Shown here: piece after piece, positions 1 through 7,838 of the stretch | Position numbering within the stretch: position 1 is the stretch's first letter | How the letters are laid out: every line of letters begins with the position of its first letter | Source of the DNA: Phycisphaerae bacterium | Lineage (GTDB): Bacteria > Planctomycetota > Phycisphaerae > UBA1845 > PWPN01 | Direction: 5' to 3' | NCBI GenBank assembly: GCA_012729395.1 | Contig: JAAYDF010000326.1 | Location: 1-36,885, forward strand | Length of the DNA: 36,885 nucleotides | Program-made: the position numbers and the translations under genes | Notes under the pieces: model-generated | Told to the model about the DNA's origin: nothing | What the model saw: the letters and a program-made list of their open reading frames with translations, nothing else | Database searches by the model: none

Positions 1-1667
1 CGATCGGCGATGATCGTGCCGTGGTTGGTGACCGCGGCATCGATGTAGCCGTTGCCATGGATAGTATGTCCCGCGGCCTGGGTCAGGGTGAATCCGTCGG
101 GGCTGTCGATGTGTCCGGGCCAGAGGGTCAGTGTGCCGGTGCCGTTGAGTTCCACATCGCTGGCGAGGCGGAAATGGCCCAATCCGGAGCCGCCGGTGTA
201 TCCGCCGACGGTGAAATTGCCGTGGTTGGTGAAGGTGGATCCGGCGGCGTTGGCCACGGCGCCGTTCTCGACGAGCCATGATCCCGTGTTGGTGAGGTCG
301 GTGAGGGTGGTGTTGACGCCGCCGCCGCTGAGTGCGAACTGTCCGTTGCCGGTGGTAGCGGTGGTTCCGCCGGTGATGGCGCTACCGGTGTAGAGTCGCA
401 CATTGGAGCCGGCCTCGGCGAGGATCTGCCCGCTGCCGGTCTGATCAATCGGGCAATACACGTCCAGATAACCGCCGTTGGATGCCTTCATGAGGGCATT
501 GTTGGTTTTGGCGTTTGTCTTGAGCGAGAGCGTCCAGTTGCTGTGATCGGCGTTGATTGTGCCGTTGTTGGTCATGCCGGCGTTGATTGTGGAGTTGCCG
601 CCCTTGATGGTGTGGCCTGCGGCCTGGGTGAAGTGGGTAGCGCCGGGGCTATTGTTGATGTAGGCTCCGGACAGGTCGAAGGCACCGCTTCCGTCGAGGA
701 TCGTGCCCTCGTCGAACTGCGCGGTGGATGGGCCGTAACCGCCGCTGTACAAGCCGATCTGGAACGTGCCGTCGTTGACCAGCGAGGTTCCGCCGACAGT
801 GAGGGTGGAGCCATCCTGGATCTGCCAGAGGCCAGTGTTGGTGATATCGGTGATGGTGCCGCTGTTGTGGCTCATCCAGAATTTGCCGGCTCCGGTGCTG
901 GCGGTGGTTCCGCCGGTGATGGATCCGCTGATGAGCCCGACGGTGCCGCCGTTGGCGATCAACTGGCCGGTGCCCGACTGATTGACGGTGGTATGGATAT
1001 TGAGGGTGCATCCGCCGCTGGCCTGCATGGTGGCGTTGTTGGTCTTTGTGCCGGTCTTGAGCCCCAGCGTGGCATTGGAGTACAATACATCCAGCAACCC
1101 GTTATTGACCAGCGAGGCGTTGAAGTCACCTGCGCCGGCGGCGATGGTGTGTTCTGCGGCGTTGGTCAGGGTACCGCCGCCGTTGATGTAACCTCCGTCG
1201 AAGCGAAGCTGGCCTTGGCCGGCTATCTCGACGGAGTTGCTGATCTGCAGGACCCCGTGACCGGCATATCCTCCGTGCTGAAGCAGGAGTGTGCCGTCGT
1301 TGTTGATGGCCGGGCCGACGATTCCGGAGCCGTTGACGGTCAAGGTGCTGCCGTTGTGGGCGTTGACCGTTGCCCCCAAGCCGATGGTCAGCGAGCGGAT
1401 GTCGGCGGTCTGGTAGCTCAGCACGGCCGGGCCGGTGACGACGGTGACATCATCGAGAGCGCCGGGGAAGACCGGCGGATTGCCGACGGTTCCCCAGTTG
1501 CTGATGTAGGCCGTAGGATCCGAGCCGGCGATGTGCTTCTTGTCGTACCAGCCATTGGTGCCGGCCTGGCCCGTCCAACTGAAGTCGCTCGCAGGACTGG
1601 CGACGGTCCCCAGGCAGAGAACCGCTGCCGACAAACCTACCACCGCAAATCTTGTGGACGTATTCAT
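1..1667 (-). CDS. Secreted repeat protein, beta-helix/autotransporter-like passenger (3' end off window)
   Basis: An uninterrupted minus-strand frame runs from ATG at 1667 to the left edge (about 555 codons, no stop), so the C-terminus is missing. AAGGAG lies 7 nt before the ATG. The protein begins MNTSTRFAVVGLSAAVLC and has a signal peptide ending near VASPAS. The rest is Gly/Asn/Thr/Ser-rich with many short strands such as TNNGTINAD, GTLTN and ITGGTT, typical of right-handed beta-helix surface proteins. A long unit recurs with a period of about 180 residues: VNNGLLDV (near 1109), TNNGTINA (572) and TNHGTIIA (29). Each unit contains an ITGGTTAsTG segment and an AAGHTI segment. Such proteins are exported and may anchor through a C-terminal autotransporter or PEP-CTERM domain, which cannot be seen here. 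A plus-strand reading of the same DNA is judged a shadow because it lacks a signal peptide and any recognisable pattern. The specific function is unknown. Confidence 0.85.
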   Translation of the reverse strand, partial: MNTSTRFAVVGLSAAVLCLGTVASPASDFSWTGQAGTNGWYDKKHIAGSDPTAYISNWGTVGNPPVFPGALDDVTVVTGPAVLSYQTADIRSLTIGLGATVNAHNGSTLTVNGSGIVGPAINNDGTLLLQHGGYAGHGVLQISNSVEIAGQGQLRFDGGYINGGGTLTNAAEHTIAAGAGDFNASLVNNGLLDVLYSNATLGLKTGTKTNNATMQASGGCTLNIHTTVNQSGTGQLIANGGTVGLISGSITGGTTASTGAGKFWMSHNSGTITDITNTGLWQIQDGSTLTVGGTSLVNDGTFQIGLYSGGYGPSTAQFDEGTILDGSGAFDLSGAYINNSPGATHFTQAAGHTIKGGNSTINAGMTNNGTINADHSNWTLSLKTNAKTNNALMKASNGGYLDVYCPIDQTGSGQILAEAGSNVRLYTGSAITGGTTATTGNGQFALSGGGVNTTLTDLTNTGSWLVENGAVANAAGSTFTNHGNFTVGGYTGGSGLGHFRLASDVELNGTGTLTLWPGHIDSPDGFTLTQAAGHTIHGNGYIDAAVTNHGTIIAD

Positions 1668-1674
1668 CTTCTCT

Positions 1675-1680
1675 CTCCTT
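1675..1680 (-). promoter_or_regulatory. Ribosome binding site of the repeat protein
   Basis: AAGGAG on the minus strand, 7 nt before the ATG at 1667. It fixes the start of a gene whose frame is open to the window edge. Confidence 0.75.
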
Positions 1681-1833
1681 GCCCTTGAGCCGATGGGGCT
1701 GCGCGCTTGCGCGGCCGTCGGCGTATTCTTGCGGACGAACCCGAAGAATCCGCGGGTGGCTGGGACGAAGCAGACCCACCGCGTGGTCAGGCCGATCACA
1801 CGATGGGGACAGAGATGGAAGTGTTCTGATAAC

Positions 1834-1921
1834 GCCTCAGCCTTTCCACTGGCATGTCAGTCTAACCTGCGGGGGTGACATTTTCAATCTCTCAGGCGAA
1901 AAAAGACAGTTGTGCTGAGGC
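1834..1921 (-). other. Candidate structured leader or hairpin element upstream of the repeat protein
   Basis: A perfect 7-bp stem (GCCTCAG at 1834-1840, CTGAGGC at 1915-1921) closes 74 nt in the spacer 167 nt upstream of the repeat-protein start. Internal short pairings are possible, for example ACTG with CAGT around 1848-1861. On the plus strand, the stretch at 1886-1908 (AATCTCTCAGGC followed by an A-rich run and GACAG) resembles the 3' half of a glycine riboswitch aptamer. The matching GGAGAG and CCGAAGG parts are absent, and no plus-strand gene follows. I therefore call only a possible folded element, not a riboswitch. Confidence 0.25.
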
Positions 1922-2144
1922 CGAGGCGTGTTCGGTTTGTATTAGGTTTTTGGGCAAAGCGGGGGGGTGGTGTGCTGCTCTTTCGTCGGCTTTCACGGCA
2001 GATTGAGGCTGGTCCGCGGGTTGCGGCACGGTAGAGGACGGGGGGCAGCAGATCGCAAAGGGAGCGGAGTTGGCGATCTGAGGTTCCCTGCGATCTCAGG
2101 TTACAGGGCAGATCGCAAAGACCGCCACGAAGCGCTGCCCCTTA

Positions 2145-2216
2145 ATCTGTGACCATCTGGGTCAGCCGTGGGCAGAAGAACACGAGTGCTCACAGATCAC
2201 CCAGATGGACACGGAT
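2145..2216. repeat. Inverted repeat of the ATCTGTG family, copy 1
   Basis: The left arm 2145-2170 (ATCTGTGACCATCTGGGT...) is an imperfect inverted match of the right arm 2191-2216, whose complement reads ATCCGTGTCCATCTGGGT and continues GATCTGTG. The same family occurs at 19866-19935. It lies in the 739-nt spacer 1668-2406, which also holds short direct repeats (CAGATCGCAAAG near 2048 and 2110). I see no gene in that spacer. Confidence 0.7.
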
Positions 2217-2406
2217 GAGCCGGGCGGGGTGTGGGCCTTTCGTCATGGGTCACCGTGCCCGCAGATGGCGAGTTGTGCCCAACGGGCGTGAACCAGAAAG
2301 GCAGCAAGTAGCGGAAACGGATGATTGTGTAGAACTTGGGCCGGCGCCACCTCTTCACCCCAGCGTCTATACAGTTGGGTGCCTTGGCGGGTTGGTGTGT
2401 GGACGG

Positions 2407-3462
2407 TTACGGCATCGGGATATCGAAGGCTTCCTCCAGGGTTGTCCACTGGGAGAGGAATCGCTTTACTTGCTCGAAGGCCGACGCGATTTCGAGTCGA
2501 ACCGCCGGCTCGACCTCGGCCAGCAATTGGGCGCAAATGTGGCTGAGCACTTCCTCTTTTCGTGCCGGGTCGTTACAGTCAGCAGGAGTGCCCGTCCCCA
2601 GGAAAACCAGCGAAACCGCAGCTATGGCGTTATCGAGTCGCGGATGAGGGATCTCGTTGTGGTCGGAGCACCATTGATGGGCTCGAGCGATCATCTGGGC
2701 CCGAACGGCATTGACGGTCCGCCGCATGTTGGCGAGGATGATCGGGTCCGGCTCTTCTTCATCGTCCCATGCATCGTCGTCGTCCGGGGCATCGTCGTCG
2801 TCCGGGGTGTCGTCGTCGTACTCATTGGGGTACTCGGGCTCTGCATCGCCGTCTTGGGCTTCGAACAACTCGTCCGGCGGGGGGCCCAGGATATACTGCA
2901 CGTCTGGTCGGGCGAGGAAATCTTCGACTCGGCAACCGATGAGCTTCTCGCGCAGGCCTTCGATGGTGCCGGTGTATCGCAGGCCGCCGTCGACGCCGAA
3001 ATCGCTGAGGTCGGCTGTTTCGGTATCGCCGACGCCGCCGATCACCTTGAGCCAGCGTTCGTAATGGGGCGGCAGGCGAAAGCCGTTTTGCCGAGCGAAG
3101 CGGATGCCTCCAGCGACGAGTCGCTTGACCAGGGCGAGATCCACGCGGTCGCGTTCAGGGCCCCGCTGCACCGCCTGTTCGAACTCGCTGCGTGACACGC
3201 CGATGCGTCCCCAGGCGTCCTTGAGTCCGATGCACCACAAGTCGACCAGGAAGGCGACCAGAACGCCCCCATCCGCGGGGGTTTCCTTGCGGGCCAGGAT
3301 CACAGCCATGCCTCCGGCCTGCCAGTCGTGAGTGATGTAGCATTCGACGGGACCGGCGGCCCGGCCGATCCGCTGATAGGGGCTGCCGGCCTGCTGACGA
3401 TGCTGCATCCGCTTACGTTCCTGGCGTTTGGCGCGGTGCTTCTTGCCTGAACTACGGCTCAT
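2407..3462 (-). CDS. Hypothetical protein with acidic low-complexity segment
   Basis: The frame encodes 351 residues from ATG at 3462, with GGAG 7 nt upstream. A longer open frame extends to 3597, but its extra N-terminus is Arg/Ser-rich and looks non-coding. The N-terminus (MSRSSGKKHRAKRQERKRM) is strongly basic. A globular part follows (VECYITHDWQAGGMAVILARK, then FLVDLWCIGLKDAWG). Near the middle is an Asp/Glu-rich stretch built of DDDDAPDDDDAWDDEEEP, which comes from an in-frame CGTCGTCGTC-rich DNA repeat at about 2765-2820. The C-terminal third is predicted helical (ARKEEVLSHICAQLLAEVEP). There is no signal peptide or membrane segment. I do not recognise the family. The basic head and acidic tract suggest interaction with nucleic acid or protein, but that is speculation. 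It is transcribed divergently from metG. Confidence 0.75.
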   Translation of the reverse strand: MSRSSGKKHRAKRQERKRMQHRQQAGSPYQRIGRAAGPVECYITHDWQAGGMAVILARKETPADGGVLVAFLVDLWCIGLKDAWGRIGVSRSEFEQAVQRGPERDRVDLALVKRLVAGGIRFARQNGFRLPPHYERWLKVIGGVGDTETADLSDFGVDGGLRYTGTIEGLREKLIGCRVEDFLARPDVQYILGPPPDELFEAQDGDAEPEYPNEYDDDTPDDDDAPDDDDAWDDEEEPDPIILANMRRTVNAVRAQMIARAHQWCSDHNEIPHPRLDNAIAAVSLVFLGTGTPADCNDPARKEEVLSHICAQLLAEVEPAVRLEIASAFEQVKRFLSQWTTLEEAFDIPMP

Positions 3463-3873
3463 GGCGTATCTCCGGAGTACGTTGGGTTTCGGGTGGTCGG
3501 CGTTCGCGGCAGGAGCGGTGCCTACGCTGGGCCTGCTGCGTACTGTACGAGACGCCCAACACGTGCGCAGGCTATGGCTGCGACGGGCAGGCGTCAATGC
3601 TCGCGAAGGGGTGGCGGCGACTGAGGGGTACGGCGTGGAAACATGGGCTTGAGACGGTAGGATGTTGTCCCGTGAGCGATCGGAATACGACAGCGGTGGG
3701 TGCCGATGGAACCCGGGGGGCGGCCGCCGCGGGGGGCGGCCGCTACGGCTTGCCCGCCACGGGGGATGCCGGCCGCCACGGGGGCGCCGGGCGGCGCGAC
3801 CGGAACGTATGGCCCATCGCAGTCATAGTGAGAAGGTAAGCCGGCCTATCCCGGCTCAGTGAGAGATTACCTC
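3463..3873. other. Divergent spacer between the hypothetical gene and metG
   Basis: About 410 nt must contain both divergent promoters. No convincing -35/-10 pair was found. A direct repeat of GGGGGGCGGCCGC occurs twice near 3715-3750 in a very GC-rich stretch. No RNA gene was recognised. Confidence 0.4.
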
Positions 3874-5577
3874 ATGGCTCAGCGACGATTTCTGGTCACG
3901 TCGGCCCTGCCGTACTCGAACGGTCGGCTGCACGTCGGGCACATCGCGGGTGCGTATTTGCCGGCCGACACGTATGTCCGCTTCCTGCGCGCCCGCGGCG
4001 AGGATGTCCGGTTCATCTGCGGCAGCGATGACAACGGCGTGGCCGCCCTGATGACCGCTCGCGAGCGAGGGCAGAGCGTCGAGGAGCTGACCGCGTTCTA
4101 CAACGCCCGGCAGAAGGCGGATTTCGAGGGGCTCGGGATCCGGTTCGACATCTACGGCGGTACGCACCAGCCGGACTTCGTGGAGCTGCACAACCGCATC
4201 AGCCAGGATTTCTTCAAGGCCATTTACGACAAGGGGCTTTTCGTCAAGCGGACGACGGAGCAGCTCTACGACACGCAGGCGGACCAGTTTCTGCCTGACC
4301 GTTACGTGAAGGGCACCTGCTACGAGTGCGGTGCGAAGGGAGCTTACGGCGACCAGTGTGAGGCTTGCGGCATCTCGATCGACCCCATGAAGCTGATCGA
4401 CCCGGTGAGCACGGTGACGAACACCCGGCCGGTGCCGCGCAAGACGACGCACTGGTACTTGCAGCTCCAGCGGCTGGAGGAACGTCTGCGCGCCTGGCTG
4501 GAGAGCAAGCGCGAGCCGACCGACGGCACGCCACCCTGGCGCGAGACGGTGCTCAACTTCTCGCTCGGGCAGATCAACACCGGTTTGCCGGAGCGGGCCA
4601 TGACCCGGGATCTGACCTGGGGCGTACCTGTGCCGCTCGATGACCCCGACGCCGCGGGCAAAGTGCTTTACGTCTGGTTCGACGCTCCGATCGGGTACGT
4701 CTCCTTCACCGCCCGGTTGTGCCAGGATGTGGACGGCGACTGGCGGACCTATGAACGCTGGTGGAAGGATCCCGATTGCCGCATCGTGCACTTCATCGGC
4801 GAGGACAACACCGTCTTTCATGCGTTGACCTGGCCGGCCATGCTGATGGCGGAGTCGACGTATCAACTGCCCTGGCAGGTGGTGGCCAACGCGTTCCTGA
4901 ATATCCGCTTCCCCGGCAAGGAAGAGGAGAAGATCAGCAAGAGCCGGGGCACGGCCATCTGGATCGAGGAATGGCTACAGACCTTCGAGGCGGACCCGTT
5001 ACGGTATTACCTGACGGCGATCGCACCCGAGTCGGCCCGGACGGCGTTCGACGTGAACGCGTTCATCACCCGCAACAACACCGAGCTGCTCAATGTGCTG
5101 GGCAACTTCGTCAACCGCACGCTGACCTTCGCGAACCGGTACTTCGACGGGCATGTGCCGCCCGCGGGCGAGCGGGCCGCGGAGGATCAGGCCCACCTGG
5201 CGAATGTGGCCGCGCACGCCGAGCGGGTGACGCAGCGGCTCGAGAACTTGCGTTTCAAGGCGGGCCTCGAAGAGATCATGAGCCTGGCCCGGGTGGCCAA
5301 TGTGTACTTTGATCTCAAGCAGCCCTGGAAGCAGCGCAAGGAAGACCTGGCGGCCTGCGGAACGACGATCAACGTATGCATTCAGACGGTGCGCACGCTG
5401 GGCACGCTGATGGCTCCGTACCTGCCGTTCTCCGCGGAGAAGGTGGCGGGCATGCTCAGGCTCGACGCGGCCGAGTTGCTCGTCTGGGACCGGGCGACGC
5501 ACGAGCTGCCGGCGGGGCACGCGCTCGGCGAGCCGGCCATTTTGTTCAAGAAGCTCGAGGCCACCGAGGCAAGCTGA
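3874..5577 (+). CDS. metG: Methionyl-tRNA synthetase
   Basis: This is a class I aminoacyl-tRNA synthetase that attaches methionine to initiator and elongator tRNA in the cytoplasm. The encoded protein has 567 residues. The HIGH-type signature is HVGH (residues 20-23) and the KMSKS loop is KISKS (residues 353-357). A single zinc knuckle, CX2C-X9-CX2C, occupies C149, C152, C162 and C165, as in the E. coli-like MetRS group. The alpha-helical anticodon-binding domain fills the C-terminal third (NNTELLNVLGNFVNRTL, then DLKQPWK). The optional C-terminal Trbp111-like tRNA-binding domain is absent, so the protein ends soon after the anticodon domain. I prefer ATG at 3874. A GTG at 3859 in the same frame would add five residues, and neither start has a strong Shine-Dalgarno sequence. 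It converges with the symporter gene. Confidence 0.95.
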   Translation: MAQRRFLVTSALPYSNGRLHVGHIAGAYLPADTYVRFLRARGEDVRFICGSDDNGVAALMTARERGQSVEELTAFYNARQKADFEGLGIRFDIYGGTHQPDFVELHNRISQDFFKAIYDKGLFVKRTTEQLYDTQADQFLPDRYVKGTCYECGAKGAYGDQCEACGISIDPMKLIDPVSTVTNTRPVPRKTTHWYLQLQRLEERLRAWLESKREPTDGTPPWRETVLNFSLGQINTGLPERAMTRDLTWGVPVPLDDPDAAGKVLYVWFDAPIGYVSFTARLCQDVDGDWRTYERWWKDPDCRIVHFIGEDNTVFHALTWPAMLMAESTYQLPWQVVANAFLNIRFPGKEEEKISKSRGTAIWIEEWLQTFEADPLRYYLTAIAPESARTAFDVNAFITRNNTELLNVLGNFVNRTLTFANRYFDGHVPPAGERAAEDQAHLANVAAHAERVTQRLENLRFKAGLEEIMSLARVANVYFDLKQPWKQRKEDLAACGTTINVCIQTVRTLGTLMAPYLPFSAEKVAGMLRLDAAELLVWDRATHELPAGHALGEPAILFKKLEATEAS

Positions 5578-5616
5578 GCCCCGAGATTTAGGGCGTGTCT
5601 CGCGATCCGCGGGCGA

Positions 5617-5666
5617 AATGACCAATGGCGAAGCCCCAATGACCAATGAAGTCCGAATGACCAATG
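5617..5666. repeat. Three copies of AATGACCAATG in the metG/symporter spacer
   Basis: AATGACCAATG occurs at 5617-5627, 5638-5648 and 5656-5666 (steps of 21 and 18 nt) between the two convergent genes. Further on, CGCTCGGTGC occurs twice (near 5738 and 5761). The spacer holds no gene. Its role is unknown, and no T-tract terminator was seen. Confidence 0.7.
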
Positions 5667-5811
5667 ACGAACGTCCCCGCTCGCGGTTGGCCTGAGTTCC
5701 GAATCGGGACACCCGACCAGCGGAGTTGAAACCCTGCGCTCGGTGCTTGCCAAAAGCCCACGCTCGGTGCCCGTTGGGACTTCGCGTTCACTGGTAGTCC
5801 TGGCGCCGTGC

Positions 5812-7656
5812 TTACCAGAAATACGCGTAGAGGATCAGGGTCGTCACCACAACGGCGATGCCGCACGCTTTTGCCCCGCGTGAGGACTGCAACTCGATCT
5901 TGGTATTCACCGGCAGCTCGACGGGCTTCGACAGCGGCATGATCAACGTAATCAGCCCCATGATGAGCAGCACGCCGGCAAACGACACCGCCATGCGATC
6001 GAGAAACGCCAGATTGGGCAACAGAACTTTCATCAGGCCGTAGACCGGCGGGTTGATCAGCAGACCGATCACGCCGCAGATCGGCGGGGCCTTGCGCACC
6101 AGGAAGCCGAAGACGAACACCGCGAGGATGCCCGGCGAGATGAAGCCCTGGAACTCCTGGATGTAGGTGAAGATGCCGCCGAACTTGGGGTCGTCCAGCA
6201 GCGGGGCAATGAGGCAGCCGATGACCATGAACACGGCCACACACAATCGCCCGACGAGCACGAGGTTCTTCTGCGTGGCTTGCCGGTTGACGTATTGCCG
6301 GTACAGGTCCATGGTGAAGATGGTAGACGCCGAGTTGAGCATCGCGGCCAGCGAGCTGACTACGGCTCCGAGGATGGCGGCCAGAATGAAGCCCTGCAAG
6401 CCCACGCCCGAGGGCACGAGCTTGCCGATCAGCAATCCGAAGGCCGTGTCGTATTTGTAGCCCACGAGCTTCTTGGCGGCGGTCACCTGGACGTTGGCCA
6501 CCTGGGCCTGGGCCTTGGTCTGCTCGCTGAAGTGGGCCAGTTCCTCGGCCTTCTCCGCGTTGCCCGCCTGCCAGTGGGCGTCAAACTCGAAGACCATGTA
6601 CCCCGGGTTTTCGCCGCTGGCCCGCAGCTCCTCGTACTGGGCCAGGATTTTGGTGTTATCCTCGCCGGCCTTGGCGGCCATGTCGGTGCTGAACAGGTTA
6701 AAGGCCATGATCCCCGGGAACACGATCACGAACGGGATGAGCAGCTTCAGAGCGGCGGCGAAGACCACGCCCTTCTGCCCCTCGGCCAGGGAGCGCGAGC
6801 CGAGCGTGCGTTGGGTGATGTACTGGTTGAGACCCCAGTAGTAGAAGTTGGGGATCCACAGGCCCACGACCAATGCCGTCCAGGGAAGGATCTGGTCGGT
6901 CCGGGGCAGCTTCATGTGCAGCTTGTCGCTGTTGAGGGCGAAGAACTTGGTCAGACCGCTGGCGTTATCGGCCAGGTCTCCGGCGGGCATGGTGCTGGCC
7001 AGGCTCTCGACCGGCGCCCGGCCGAGGGCCGAAAACGCCAGCCACATGATCACCGCCCCACCCACGATGAGGGCCGACCCTTGCAGCAGGTCCGCCCAGG
7101 CACAGGCCTTGAGACCACCGCTGGTGACGTACGCCGCCGCGATGATTCCGATGATCCACCCGCCGGTGGTCACGTTGATCGGCACGCCCAGGATCTCCTG
7201 CCCCTTGAACAGCGTGTCGATGGTCAGGGCCCCGGAGTAGACCACGGCGGCGATGGTCACGCCGACGTAGATGATCATGGTGAAGCCGGCCATGATCGAC
7301 CGCGAGGTCTCGTTGTAGCGATGACGCAGGAATTCGGGAATGGTGTAGATGCCTGTGCGCAGGAACGCGGGCAGGAAGAAGAAGGCGACGACGACGAGGG
7401 TGACAGCCGCCATCCACTCGTAGCTGGCGATGGCCAATCCGACGTAGTCTGCGGCCTGCCCGGACATACCCACGAACTGCTCGGTGGAGATGTTGGCGGC
7501 AATGAGGGAGAACCCGATCAGCCACCATTTGAGCCCGCGGCCGGCCAGGAAATAGGCCTCGCTGTCCTCCTCGTGTCGGCTCTTGTAGATCCCCAGCGAG
7601 ACCACCGCCACGATGAACCCGACAAAGACCACGATGTCCAGGGGACTGAGATGCAT
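5812..7656 (-). CDS. Sodium:solute symporter, SGLT-like (SSS family)
   Basis: This 614-residue inner-membrane protein has about 14 hydrophobic segments and belongs to the SSS family, which couples Na+ influx to uptake of sugars or related solutes. Hallmarks are the N-terminal segment LDIVVFVGFIVAVVSLGIY, SEAYFLAGRGLKWW, SLIAANISTEQFVGMSGQAA (Na+-site region of TM1), YTIPEFLRHRYN and a WGLNQYITQRTL segment typical of the sugar branch. A hydrophilic, helix-prone insertion of about 80 residues lies between two membrane segments after IMAFNLFSTDMAAKAGE (KILAQYEELRAS ... AKKLVGYKYD). It is rich in Glu, Lys and Ala. GAGG lies 8 nt before the ATG. The gene is 182 nt downstream of the URO-D-family gene in the same orientation, so co-transcription is possible. 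The substrate cannot be assigned from sequence alone. Confidence 0.9.
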   Translation of the reverse strand: MHLSPLDIVVFVGFIVAVVSLGIYKSRHEEDSEAYFLAGRGLKWWLIGFSLIAANISTEQFVGMSGQAADYVGLAIASYEWMAAVTLVVVAFFFLPAFLRTGIYTIPEFLRHRYNETSRSIMAGFTMIIYVGVTIAAVVYSGALTIDTLFKGQEILGVPINVTTGGWIIGIIAAAYVTSGGLKACAWADLLQGSALIVGGAVIMWLAFSALGRAPVESLASTMPAGDLADNASGLTKFFALNSDKLHMKLPRTDQILPWTALVVGLWIPNFYYWGLNQYITQRTLGSRSLAEGQKGVVFAAALKLLIPFVIVFPGIMAFNLFSTDMAAKAGEDNTKILAQYEELRASGENPGYMVFEFDAHWQAGNAEKAEELAHFSEQTKAQAQVANVQVTAAKKLVGYKYDTAFGLLIGKLVPSGVGLQGFILAAILGAVVSSLAAMLNSASTIFTMDLYRQYVNRQATQKNLVLVGRLCVAVFMVIGCLIAPLLDDPKFGGIFTYIQEFQGFISPGILAVFVFGFLVRKAPPICGVIGLLINPPVYGLMKVLLPNLAFLDRMAVSFAGVLLIMGLITLIMPLSKPVELPVNTKIELQSSRGAKACGIAVVVTTLILYAYFW

Positions 7657-7838
7657 GGGCTAATCCTCGGCTGTAATGTTTTTTGCAGCTTCGTTTTCCA
7701 TTCATGATTGGACCGACCGCGTATCGGCCCGGGCGTATTGTCCGGTTCCGGCGGGATCCGATCAAGTCCCATGGCCTGGGTGTGCATCGTGATCCGTAGT
7801 GACCAAGACGTGGGCTTCGGTGACGTGGGGGCTTGGGA

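Noticed and set aside
543-1688. 381-codon plus-strand frame opposite the repeat protein
   Set aside because: The minus strand has a signal peptide, a strong ribosome site and ordered repeats; the plus reading has none of these.
1834-1921. Bona fide glycine or TPP riboswitch
   Set aside because: Only partial motif resemblance on either strand; core conserved segments of both classes are missing.
6280-7707. 475-codon plus-strand frame opposite the symporter
   Set aside because: Antisense reading of membrane-protein codons, rich in Gly, His and Asp, with no domain recognised.
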